This document shows, piece by piece, positions 17,247 through 25,376 of a stretch of DNA of 64,000 nt. The position numbers were made by a program, and so were the translations under genes. The first letter of the stretch is position 1. Each line of letters starts with the position of its first letter. The notes beneath the pieces are model-generated. The model had not been told where the DNA came from. It saw only the letters and a list, made by a program, of their open reading frames with translations, and did not search any database. This DNA is from Pseudogracilibacillus sp037072025 (GTDB lineage: Bacteria > Bacillota > Bacilli > Bacillales > Amphibacillaceae): positions 12,165 to 76,164 of the forward strand of contig NZ_JAXHDD010000017.1 in NCBI RefSeq assembly GCF_037072025.1, in the 5' to 3' direction.

Positions 17247-18152
17247 TCATGAAAATATGCCAGATCCATGAATAATTTCATCACTAGAAAGCAACGTAGT
17301 TTCATATATCGTTTTATTATGCTTCTTCATAAAAGATTGAACAACCTTAAAACCTACTGCATAACCAGCACAAAAAGAAAGACCTACAGGTTGGTATCCC
17401 TCTTGTTTAGCAATCTCATCACCAAACATATAACTACTGACTTCTGCAAATCCTTTTATGTTTAAAGCATCTCCAATAACATAGATCGAATACTCTAAAT
17501 CGTCTTTATCCATACTAGTCACCCATGGACCTAACTGTTCTGTTCCATATAGTTCTTTTGCAAACGAGTCAGCTAGTCCTTCGATGACAAGATAATCTCC
17601 TACTGTTACATTTCCATGATCCCAATCAAAATATGAAAAACGAATGTTGTGATGGAACTCATGCGCAATAACAGCAGGAATTTTAGGTAAATTGTAATCA
17701 TTCGGGAAAATATTCACAGTAATAAACCCAGGAATACCCCCAAACCCTGTATAGCCCTTCTGAAGTTTCAATTTATATGGATCCGCAACATACAATCCAA
17801 ATTTTATTTCATCGGCTTTCACTTTCAAGCCTGCCATATTAGCTTTTTCTATACAGGTTTTGATAGTAGTATCTGCTACCACAAAGGCGTTATTATCTTT
17901 TAAGATAGATAGTCCTTGTTGAATTTGTTTATCGTTAGAAATATCTGCATAACCTAGCATTTTCGTAGCCATTAAAACGTCATAACCATTTTCCTGTTTT
18001 GCTTTCATAGGAACATTTATTGAATTCCACATTTCCTTAAATGGGGCCATCATTTTGTAACGAAAGTATTCTTTTCTTTCTTCTAATTCTGTAATCGCAA
18101 GTAATTCTTCGTATTGTTCTATTGTATTAATCAATTTATAGGTCATACTCAT
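17247..18152 (-). CDS. DUF2268 putative zinc-dependent protease (YjaZ-like)
   Basis: 301 residues from ATG 18152, with GAGGTG six bases upstream; a GTG at 18161 overlaps that site. The metal motif AHEFHHNIRF is at about residues 163-172 and a downstream VIEGLADSFA supplies the third ligand, as in DUF2268 (YjaZ) predicted metallopeptidases. The N-terminus has no signal peptide. The family's substrate is not known. The gene is monocistronic, followed by gene remnants on its upstream side. Confidence 0.85.
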   Translation of the reverse strand: MSMTYKLINTIEQYEELLAITELEERKEYFRYKMMAPFKEMWNSINVPMKAKQENGYDVLMATKMLGYADISNDKQIQQGLSILKDNNAFVVADTTIKTCIEKANMAGLKVKADEIKFGLYVADPYKLKLQKGYTGFGGIPGFITVNIFPNDYNLPKIPAVIAHEFHHNIRFSYFDWDHGNVTVGDYLVIEGLADSFAKELYGTEQLGPWVTSMDKDDLEYSIYVIGDALNIKGFAEVSSYMFGDEIAKQEGYQPVGLSFCAGYAVGFKVVQSFMKKHNKTIYETTLLSSDEIIHGSGIFS

Positions 18153-18239
18153 TCCAATCACCTCTTTCGCAAATATATGTGATGTAATTTAGAAGCAGCT
18201 TTATGTTTTTTTAGATTTTCTTCAGAGGCAAACTAAGTC

Positions 18240-18508
18240 CAAATTAATACATTTTCTAGTTCTGCACCCATTTGGTTCATGTCTTTTTTTATCATAACTA
18301 ATGAAGTAGCCGTTCTATTAAATTTTTAAGTTTATAACCTGTCATTTTTGCAGCAAGGATTTGAACCATTTTTTCTAAGTCTGACTTAAATAAAACCAAT
18401 TGATCTTTGTCATTCTTTTTTGCTTTCAATAAATATATCATAAAGAACGTACAATTAGTTCAGTCATTTTAGAGACTTCCCCTGTTGCAAACAGTGTAAT
18501 TCACCTCC
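18240..18508 (-). pseudogene. MerR-family regulator remnant
   Basis: After GGGAGGTGAATTACA the frame reads LFATGEVSKMTELIVRSL, the start of a MerR helix-turn-helix protein, then hits stops. About 100 bp on, a coherent piece DQLVLFKSDLEKMVQILAAK (18300-18400) matches the effector-side helix of MerR drug sensors. The middle of the gene is deleted. The promoter just upstream is still intact. Confidence 0.6.
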
Positions 18509-18512
18509 CTAT

Positions 18513-18547
18513 TACAAGGGTAAGGTATAACGCTACGTTAATGTCAA
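18513..18547 (-). promoter_or_regulatory. MerR-type promoter with dyad operator
   Basis: On the minus strand TTGACA is separated by a long (about 19-bp) spacer from TACCCT. The spacer holds the dyad TAACG-TAG-CGTTA (18528-18540). Over-long spacers with a central dyad are the hallmark of MerR-controlled promoters. It drives a gene that is now a remnant. Confidence 0.65.
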
Positions 18548-18666
18548 TTTTTAAAAAAGGGGCAGTCTTCAGTTTCCAATAAAAACGAAATCTTTTATGC
18601 AATAAAGAGATTTAGGTTCGGAAGTTTATTTTAATTCCTAAAAAAAACGATCGAATATTCACTTAG

Positions 18667-18860
18667 TTAAGCTTGCTGTTTTTTAACAAAAAATTGTTGT
18701 ACAATAATAAAAATCATAAGTGCAATGCCGATAAATATACCACTTATTAAGCCCACATAGTCTACGAAACTTGTACTGAGTAATCCCCCACAAATGCACC
18801 TAATCCAATCCCTATATAAAGAGCCAAAGCACTGAATAATAAAACCATTTGGAGCCCGTC
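18667..18860 (-). pseudogene. C-terminal remnant of a DHA1-type MFS transporter
   Basis: Reads MVLLFSALALYIGIGLGAF, then after a one-base shift at a GGGG run, SFVDYVGLISGIFIGIALMI and a basic end to the stop at 18667. It aligns by eye with the last two helices of the intact MFS protein at 56837-58009 (ASALYMGIGLGAFIGGG). The rest of the gene is missing. Together with the MerR remnant it looks like a lost MerR/MFS efflux pair. Confidence 0.7.
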
Positions 18861-18912
18861 TAGGGTATAAAGTTGATTTTCTAGGCTATTATAGTTATTT
18901 TACAATTCGATG

Positions 18913-20352
18913 TTAGTAAAAACTAATTTCTTCATAATCAATATCATAAACATATTTCTCAATGGCACCCATTCTATTCATATCGATACTTTTAATAAAT
19001 TCAATAAAATGGTTCTGCCATTCGTTTTCATACTTCTTTTCCTCGATATAGAGAGATGATAAATCCGTTGAATCATTTCGTAATTCCTCATAGAACACTA
19101 TTTTTGTCAAAATAGCAATTTCTACATCGCCAAAAGTCTTAAAAAGTTCTTCATATTCAGCATTCAATAAACAGTCGGTATTCAGCATATCGATATAATC
19201 ATGAAGGGAATGAAAATTTTTCCGAATCATGTCCACCTTATCTACTGTCTTTTCACAATTCATGATTTTTTCAATTAATAACCGAAAACGAATATCACTC
19301 ATTCTATCGGATGCTTTGAATGTTGTTACTATGGATTTTGATTTCAGTTCCCTTTCCACGATCACCACTGTATCAAGGCGGTTATTTTTTACAACGCTTT
19401 TAACCCTGTGAACTAGATTCATTCCACACTGGTTCAAATAACCATTCATCTGTGGATCATTAATATTAAAATAATGGCTTAATCGATCGACGGCTTTTAA
19501 AATAACGGACTGCATCTGACTATCATCCAAATTATTAAACAAACCTTCTAAATGTTTATATTGATTTATTGAGATGTTTATTTGGCTGGCGTGTCCTCCT
19601 AATAAAACGGAAAAAATTGCATTATTAAATACTAACTCAAATATATTGAATAGTTCTATTCGATAGTCGAACCCACATATTCTCCCATAGTTAACCAAAA
19701 TCTGTTGAAGATCATCTTTGTTAAACAAAAGGCAAAATTGGTTTTCCATTTTTAAATGTGTTACATATTGCTTAAGGTAATAAACACCTTGAATGTTCAT
19801 ATCATCGATCGCTAACGGATAATCAATACTTGCCATCGTATTATGTGCATCGAAAATGATACCATATTTCTTTAGAAACACAGGGATTGATTCATCAATC
19901 GTTATATTATAAGCTTCTACTGCAACCTCCAATTTATTATTGTTGATCTCTTTATAGAGTTGTTTTGTTCCCTCAAAACAATGGCGGATCAAATCTATAT
20001 CTTGGTCATATCCGTTTTTTATATTGCCGTTTTTTAAGACGTCGATTGCTTTTTCTGGATCGTTAAAATGTAACAGATACGCATCTACAGCATATAAAAC
20101 AGAAGATAATATACTGACAGCTGTTTCAGACGTTACAGAAGAACTTTCTCCCTGGGTGTATCGTCTAATCAAATTCTTTAATATAGACATCAATTGCCTT
20201 TGTGTCCCGTATACATCTTCACTATTTAGTAAACCTACTCGTAACCCTTCATTCAAAATGGATATCGTATATTGGTTTTGTATCAGATGAGCTTGTTTCA
20301 TCTTTCCTTGTGTCACTAAAGAGTGATCATTGGATCGTTTTTCTGATTCCAC
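18913..20352 (-). CDS. DUF6179-type protein, unknown function
   Basis: 479 residues, soluble, helical, no signal peptide, no catalytic motif I can name. GTG start at 20352 behind AAGGGGATG. The size and the preceding small gene fit the DUF6179 and DUF6323 pair seen together in Firmicutes; the assignment is from memory of that pair and is moderate. Middle and C-terminal parts are rich in Asp, Asn and Ile with alternating helices (DDMNIQGVYYLKQYVTHLKM). It lies downstream of the DUF6323-like gene with a 215-bp structured spacer between them. Confidence 0.6.
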   Translation of the reverse strand: MESEKRSNDHSLVTQGKMKQAHLIQNQYTISILNEGLRVGLLNSEDVYGTQRQLMSILKNLIRRYTQGESSSVTSETAVSILSSVLYAVDAYLLHFNDPEKAIDVLKNGNIKNGYDQDIDLIRHCFEGTKQLYKEINNNKLEVAVEAYNITIDESIPVFLKKYGIIFDAHNTMASIDYPLAIDDMNIQGVYYLKQYVTHLKMENQFCLLFNKDDLQQILVNYGRICGFDYRIELFNIFELVFNNAIFSVLLGGHASQINISINQYKHLEGLFNNLDDSQMQSVILKAVDRLSHYFNINDPQMNGYLNQCGMNLVHRVKSVVKNNRLDTVVIVERELKSKSIVTTFKASDRMSDIRFRLLIEKIMNCEKTVDKVDMIRKNFHSLHDYIDMLNTDCLLNAEYEELFKTFGDVEIAILTKIVFYEELRNDSTDLSSLYIEEKKYENEWQNHFIEFIKSIDMNRMGAIEKYVYDIDYEEISFY

Positions 20353-20394
20353 TATCGTTCATCCCCTTTTTAGAAAACTTGGCCTTCGTTAAAG

Positions 20395-20576
20395 AAAACA
20401 TGCCCTCATCACTAGGGGTATGTCGGTGTTAGGCGCAAAGCCTATTCTTAGTCAGCCTTTCTCAGATTGGCGAAAGACAGAGGTGATGTTGCACTTATGC
20501 TTTAGAGTGCAAGCATTAATCGCGAGTGCCTAAGTTACATTATGCAGTAGGAAAGTATTATACTTCCCTAACTGCC
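20395..20576. ncRNA. Hairpin-rich structured spacer between the two DUF genes
   Basis: Five stems in 180 bp: ACATGCCC/GGGGTATGT (20398-20423), TAGGC-GCAAA-GCCTA (20430-20444), CTTTC/GAAAG (20457-20476), TTGCACT/AGTGCAA (20489-20512) and a 32-nt stem from GCAGT to ACTGC (20544-20575) that overlaps the DUF6323 stop. ATGCTT (20497-20502) can alternatively pair with AAGCAT (20511-20516), excluding the fourth stem, as in a switch. The first stem has a G-U pair on the plus strand but an A-C mismatch on the minus, hinting at plus-strand transcription. It matches no riboswitch I know. It could also be a decayed mobile repeat. Confidence 0.4.
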
Positions 20577-21029
20577 AAGCAAAGACTTCCTAAATCGGGC
20601 ATCACTTCTAAATCGTTCCGCAAATTCATCAAGTTTGCTTTTTAAAAGTTCCAATGAACCCCTACAAATATCATCAAAGTAATCCTTCATAATACCAATC
20701 AATTGAGAGTCGCCAATCTTATCTTCCGTCTCATTTTTCAAGTAATAAAATATTTCTTGCAGCTCATATAGAGTGGATACATAATTCTTATCATCAACAT
20801 AGGGAGAAGCACAAAAAACCTCGGCTAATTCTTTTGTTACATCAACACTTAATTCCACTCGACCATAGCTATGGAGGACTTGATTTCTAGAAACAATTAA
20901 ATTTTTTATTTCATCCCGAGTTAATACAAGCCCAAATTCTTTTGCTTTTTGGGTTACCTCCTCTATTTCATCCGTATATTGTTCTAATATCGTAGCATCT
21001 AGAGAATGTAACATTTTTGGTAAAAACAT
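20568..21029 (-). CDS. DUF6323-type small protein, unknown function
   Basis: 153 residues from ATG 21029, nine bases after AAAGGAGG; an upstream ATG in the same frame has no ribosome binding site. The protein is helical and acidic with a conserved-looking stretch VLTRDEIKNLIVSRNQVLHS. It is paired with the larger DUF6179-type gene downstream and is probably co-transcribed with it. The stop codon lies inside a long hairpin. Function unknown. Confidence 0.6.
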   Translation of the reverse strand: MFLPKMLHSLDATILEQYTDEIEEVTQKAKEFGLVLTRDEIKNLIVSRNQVLHSYGRVELSVDVTKELAEVFCASPYVDDKNYVSTLYELQEIFYYLKNETEDKIGDSQLIGIMKDYFDDICRGSLELLKSKLDEFAERFRSDARFRKSLLGS

Positions 21030-21302
21030 ATACACATTTCCTCCTTTAAAAATATTTTGATAAACCATTGACTTTTGATTCAAAAAATGTTATGATTAAT
21101 TATGTGCATTCATTTTTATGCAAGTGTATATTTTACTCTTTTCTTCGTCGTTTGTCAACGTCTACTTCTCTTCATTAAAGTCTGAATATTCAAACACAAA
21201 ACAGGATACCTACGTACTTTGTCACATATTACCCACCTATTAAAATAGTTTGCATACAATTACAAGCATCTTGTTTTACAGACTTTAAAGTAAACAGGTT
21301 TT

Positions 21303-21470
21303 CTATTCACTTAGTTTAACAATCATCAAGTTCCTATCTTTCTCTAACGTCAATTCATACTGTGCGCTCATATCTCCTAATGTAAACCAAAGAAATCCAA
21401 TTACACCTAGGCCTACAACGATTCCTAGCATCCGTATATGACCAAGTTGATAAAAAGCAACTGAACTAAT
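21303..21470 (-). pseudogene. C-terminal fragment of a membrane protein
   Basis: One open frame reads ISSVAFYQLGHIRMLGIVVG and continues through a membrane helix (VIGFLWFTLGDM) to a basic/acidic tail and a stop at 21303. No start codon or ribosome binding site fits. It follows directly on the methyltransferase remnant. Family not recognised. Confidence 0.5.
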
Positions 21471-21705
21471 GGGTCATGTTCCAACGAGAAAGAAACCATA
21501 ATTCCATTTTAATATTAGAAAACCCTGCCTGTTCTAAATAACGACCAATGTCCTTTCCTATTTTTTTAGATGTTTCTTCAGTTGCCCCTTTCATATATTT
21601 CTAAGACGTTATCCGTACTTTGAATATTTAATAATGAGATTGTCCAATTATTTTTTTGAACAGCTGTCGATGCCATTAATTCGCCTGCTGTTTCCTAAAA
21701 TTCCT
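21466..21705 (-). pseudogene. SAM-dependent methyltransferase remnant
   Basis: Reads AVQKNNWTISLLNIQSTDNV followed by LEI, exactly the approach to motif I (VLEIGCGPG) of class I methyltransferases. The frame then jumps, with the middle of the gene deleted, to KIGKDIGRYLEQAGFSNIKM and a stop at 21466. One internal deletion and one frameshift. Confidence 0.6.
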
Positions 21706-21774
21706 TCTGGCTTTCCATACTGTGAAGCATGAATAGTTTCTAATGTACCAACCAGAAATAGAAAACCTATCTTT

Positions 21775-21837
21775 AGGGTTTAGTAATTCTGTATTGCCTT
21801 TTAGCCTAGTTCCCCCGTAAATTACTGCAATAAACAT
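21775..21837 (-). pseudogene. N-terminal fragment of an FMN reductase
   Basis: ATG 21837 begins MFIAVIYGGTRLKGNTELL, the phosphate-loop start of NAD(P)H-dependent FMN reductases (compare GGGRPNGNTETL in ywqN at 13927). The match ends after about 20 codons and runs into unrelated sequence. Confidence 0.6.
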
Positions 21838-22004
21838 ATTTCATATTCTCCTTTTTTCAGTTTAATTAATAAAGGAAAGATAAGCATTACGATTAATAGA
21901 TAATACATGTCGGTAAAATGTTATAAAAGCGAAACTTCAATCTATACAAAAATCCAATCGTCAAAGAATATCATCGAGGTACTTAGATAACTATCGAAAA
22001 TATG

Positions 22005-22694
22005 TTATGTTCCAACAAATAAAAAGAACAAAGTTGTTACAGTAGCGTTTGTAATGCCATGAACAATAATAGGTATCCATAAAGTCCCGGAACGTTCATA
22101 AATATATGCAAAAAACACCCCCATGACCGCTGCATTTAATACCAGTTCCCATGAAGGAGCATGGCTAATACCAAATAAAAAACCATTTAATAAAATTGCT
22201 ATTGGAACCCCTAACTTCACTCGAAAATATTTATAGATTACTCCCCGAAAAACAATTTCTTCCACAATTGGGGCAATAATTGCCACCATTACTATCGATA
22301 AGAAGAATCCTGTGCTTTGAATAGTATCGGTTTTAGAAGCCTCCCCAGACCACATAAGTGCAGTTAAGCTTAAAAAAGTAGCATTAAGTATTAATCCGAT
22401 AATACTCCATATAAATAATTTTTTCATATTTTGCTTTGATATCGAACGAAATCCGAAATTTTCCCAAGAAATTTGGTGTTTAGAAAGAACGAAAACTCCT
22501 ACGATGATCAATTGGACTAAATGAATAACAATTGCTCCCATGTAATCCGCAATTACTGGAGAAGAAAACAATTTATCAAATATTCTTCCTGCCCCATTAA
22601 ATAGTGTTTCAGTACTGAGAATAAGCCAAGCAACGAACACAATACAGATATCTAAACCACTCCATTCCCCGTAAGTCCGATTATCAGAATTCAT
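22005..22694 (-). CDS. CPBP-family intramembrane metalloprotease
   Basis: 229 residues from ATG 22694, six bases after AGAGGTG; earlier in-frame starts lack a site. Six or so membrane helices. The family motifs are present: EEIVFRG (motif 1, paired Glu and Arg), FGISHAPSW (motif 2, His) and a late GITNATVT (motif 3). Known relatives (Abi/CAAX group) cleave membrane-embedded substrates; in Firmicutes many act in bacteriocin maturation or self-immunity. No bacteriocin gene is adjacent, so its target is open. Confidence 0.88.
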   Translation of the reverse strand: MNSDNRTYGEWSGLDICIVFVAWLILSTETLFNGAGRIFDKLFSSPVIADYMGAIVIHLVQLIIVGVFVLSKHQISWENFGFRSISKQNMKKLFIWSIIGLILNATFLSLTALMWSGEASKTDTIQSTGFFLSIVMVAIIAPIVEEIVFRGVIYKYFRVKLGVPIAILLNGFLFGISHAPSWELVLNAAVMGVFFAYIYERSGTLWIPIIVHGITNATVTTLFFLFVGT

Positions 22695-22835
22695 TTTATT
22701 CACCTCTGTAATAGGAATATAAATACCACATTCAGATTTTCTAAAAATAAGCAATGAAGTTTCTATGACCTAGCTAATAATAATGAACTAATTAAATGAA
22801 TTAGCGCCTAGATCAATATAAAGAGAATAACTAAA

Positions 22836-23489
22836 TCACTTAATTGAAATATTTCCTGATGTTGTCTCTACATGAACATTATCGATTTCATCCCTAGCTG
22901 TTCCTTCAATTCTTTTTTCTTTTTGCACATTAATTTTGTCTAAAGGAATTGCAACCATTTGATTTCCACTTACAGTATTTACTTTCAAGTTGATATTGGG
23001 TGAATCATTGTTTAAAGAAATATCAACATTACCACTAACAGTGTTTACTTCAAGATTACTTTGAAAATTGTCATATTCAATTGTGACATCGCCACTTCTA
23101 GTTTTAATATCCAAGTCCGTTGCCTGTAATTTGTCTGAAGTGATATTACTCGAACCTCCCTCCAAAATTACTTTCCCCGAAAAATCTTTTGGAATGGCTA
23201 TTTTAAATTTTTTATTTAAATTAACTCTCGGTCCAAATTGATACCAACTTTTTTTCACATTTAAAATAATCTCACTTATATCTTGCTTAACGTCAAGCTT
23301 ATAATTACCGTGATATACTTCTAAATTTGTATCTTCTGTAATTGTTAAATGTACATTAACACTACCATTATGTATATAAATTGTATCAACCTTATTAAGA
23401 TCAATTGATTCATTATCTTCTCCATTAGCATTACAACCCGACAGTAGAATAAGAAAGACTAATAATATTACAGATAGTAAGTTTTTCAA
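22836..23489 (-). CDS. DUF4097-type beta-repeat lipoprotein
   Basis: 217 residues with signal peptide and lipobox LSGC (Cys about residue 19). The mature part is a run of short beta-strand repeats: LEVNTVSGNVDISLN and LKVNTVSGNQMVAIP share NTVSGN, and VTTSGNISIK ends the protein. This pattern is the DUF4097 (putative adhesin-like) fold. Surface-exposed, function unknown. Start ATG 23489 behind GGGGGAG. It lies upstream of the CPBP gene on the same strand with a gap of about 140 bp. Confidence 0.75.
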   Translation of the reverse strand: MKNLLSVILLVFLILLSGCNANGEDNESIDLNKVDTIYIHNGSVNVHLTITEDTNLEVYHGNYKLDVKQDISEIILNVKKSWYQFGPRVNLNKKFKIAIPKDFSGKVILEGGSSNITSDKLQATDLDIKTRSGDVTIEYDNFQSNLEVNTVSGNVDISLNNDSPNINLKVNTVSGNQMVAIPLDKINVQKEKRIEGTARDEIDNVHVETTSGNISIK

Positions 23490-24057
23490 TTAAACTCCCC
23501 CTTTTTTAAGAATATTACATTTTGTTAATATATTTAGATTTACAACAAGCTTCATCCAGGATAATTTGAACCGTGACTTCTTTGTAAATCCTTTATCTTT
23601 CGTCTAGAGAGACTAATCTATGTTGTCATAATCGCGCAATGTAGTCATTGTCCCTCTGCTTTTATTACCTCTTTGATTGAAATCACCAACCTTATTAAAT
23701 GAATTTATTAAAAGTTTACAAGATGACGTCACGTAACTTTCAAGTAATAAGTAAATCATTAATTTAATTAGGAAATTCTTGTGGAAATTGTAAGGTGTAT
23801 CTGGTAAATAAGTAAGGGATAATTCAGTAAATTCTATTTTCTAAAGGCAAAGAATGTGCAGTTGAGTTTCTATCGATTCAGCATATAAACCACTTTCTTT
23901 CTGATTTGAGCTCACGTTTCTGTCCCCCTCTTCCTAATTAAGATAAAAAACAACCAATCCATCATAGAAGGATGAGGATTAAGAAATACATGTTAAAAAT
24001 AAACATATCCTAAAAGGAATCATATTCATTCCTTTAGCCGACCCAATGTGTGGAATT
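23490..24057. other. Long gap with no supported gene
   Basis: Some 570 bp without a convincing reading frame or strong stem-loop. It leads into a cluster of decayed genes. Confidence 0.5.
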
Positions 24058-24160
24058 TCAGTACAAACTTTTGGTGTTTTCTGGTAGTTCAAAAGGACTT
24101 TTTTTATTATTAATACGCTCATAAAACAGGATTCCATTTAAGTGATCTATTTACTCAAAA
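24058..24160 (-). pseudogene. Peptide deformylase remnant (C-terminus)
   Basis: The minus strand reads IDHLNGILFYERINNKKSPF followed by ELPENTKSLY and a stop at 24058. HEIDHLNG is the metal-binding motif of peptide deformylase; here the first His is lost (Phe) and a stop codon interrupts after Glu. Only the last 30 or so residues remain. This is an additional deformylase copy; a functional one must lie elsewhere. Confidence 0.7.
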
Positions 24161-24168
24161 AGGGTTGG

Positions 24169-24283
24169 GAACTTAGTAGATGAAGACATTGTGGAAAAAA
24201 GACGAGGGATTGGTGTATTCTTTGCCCCATATGCCCGCAGTAAATTGATTGAAAATAGGATGAAGGACTTCACAAATTATTAG
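24169..24283 (+). pseudogene. GntR (YtrA-type) regulator remnant
   Basis: Reads VDEDIVEKRRGIGVFFAPYA then RSKLIENRMKDFTNY and a stop at 24281-24283. EKRRGIG is the wing of the GntR winged helix, and the following Ala-Arg and Lys-Asp-Phe positions match the linker of short YtrA-type regulators. The DNA-binding helices upstream are gone. Confidence 0.6.
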
Positions 24284-24348
24284 TGAAATTTTGCTAAAAA
24301 AACTATTCCGTTTATATTAGAATCTAAATGGAATACTTATCATATAAG

Positions 24349-24663
24349 ATGATTGCAAAGACTGAAGAAGATTTTAATGGATTAAGAGAAATCGGTAAAA
24401 TTTGCGGGGCAATTCGAGATGAATTAGTCCGTTGTACCAAACCTGGAATTACTACAAAAGAACTCGATGAAATTGCTGGAAGATGTTTGAAAAAGCAGAA
24501 GCTCAATCAGCACCAAAAGGTGAATATAATTTTTCTGGATATACATGTATTAGCGTCAATGAAGAGGTAGCACGCGGGATTCCGAAGAAACGAACTATTC
24601 GAGAAGGAGACCTTGTTAATATTGATGTGTCAGGTATTATTTTTAAAGGAGATTTAGACCTAT
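24349..24663 (+). pseudogene. map: Methionine aminopeptidase (type I) remnant
   Basis: ATG 24349 begins MIAKTEEDFNGLREIGKICG, a typical second-copy MAP start. After 45 codons (GITTKELDEIAGRC) the frame shifts by one at about 24485 and continues as SAPKGEYNFSGYTCISVNEE to NIDVSGIIFKGD, where a stop ends it. The metal-binding Asp, His and Glu residues of the C-terminal two-thirds are missing. It is next to the deformylase remnant, so both N-terminal processing enzymes are decayed here. Confidence 0.75.
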
Positions 24664-24951
24664 AAGACCGTGTTGGGTTTCCATGAAATCTTTTATCGTT
24701 ACGTTCAGATCATTTTCATAATCACCTAATGGTCTACAATATAAATTCTTTCTTTTGATTTAGATGTTGAGCTAATTCAGCACCCCATTTAGTAGCCTCT
24801 AGTGTGGCAACGCACCCATTACTTTATATGAAGTAACCCTTTTCACATTCGGACTTCTTCAGAACAAATTCATGCCCACTTATTTTTTTTCAACTTATTG
24901 ACCGTTCTAGCTCAATTTTATTCAAACATTGTACCCACTGTTGAAAATGAT
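24664..24951. other. Gap with minus-strand fragment, unidentified
   Basis: The minus strand between about 24730 and 24830 encodes EATKWGAELAQHLNQKKEFI, which looks like a protein fragment but has no recognisable family. Otherwise nothing. Confidence 0.3.
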
Positions 24952-25299
24952 TTAGATGCGATTTAGATGAGTATCTTGAAACTTTTCAGGAAATTTCAAC
25001 CCATAGCCAAAAAGTCTATCCATCCCTATATGAGCTACCCAAATTAAACTAATCATTAAAATAATATGACTTTGTATCAGTAAACTAAAGATTATGATTG
25101 CTACTGGAATAGTATATGTGTGAAATAAATTATACACTATCGAGCCAACCTTGTTATTTTTCAAGTATCCAAGTGCTGACAAATCTGGTGCGAATAATAA
25201 AATTATGAACATAAGCCAACTAAATTGCAGATAAAAGTAAAAATAAGTACTTATTGTCAAAATAGCTAGTCCCTCAAGATGCAATAAAATTTTATTCAA
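24952..25299 (-). CDS. DUF4260 membrane protein
   Basis: 115 residues, three to four hydrophobic helices. The family signature is at the C-terminus: VAHIGMDRLFGYGLKFPEKF followed by DTHL, as in DUF4260 proteins, and FAPDLSALGYL in the middle. Function of the family is unknown. No clear operon partner. The ribosome binding site is weak (GGTGAAGATCC). Confidence 0.85.
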   Translation of the reverse strand: MNKILLHLEGLAILTISTYFYFYLQFSWLMFIILLFAPDLSALGYLKNNKVGSIVYNLFHTYTIPVAIIIFSLLIQSHIILMISLIWVAHIGMDRLFGYGLKFPEKFQDTHLNRI

Positions 25300-25376
25300 G
25301 GATCTTCACCACTTTCTAGAATTGATTTTTCTTATTTATTTTTTAACATGACTATCGTCAACAATAATGCATTTAT

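Noticed and set aside
20405..20430. TPP riboswitch-like ACTAGGGG block in the structured spacer
   Set aside because: The other TPP blocks (CTGAGA, ACCTGA and the GCGGAGGGA-like end) are missing, and the neighbours are not thiamine genes.
20395..20576. M-box, lysine, c-di-GMP or cobalamin riboswitch
   Set aside because: None of the conserved cores of these classes is present on either strand; only general stem-loop richness is shared.
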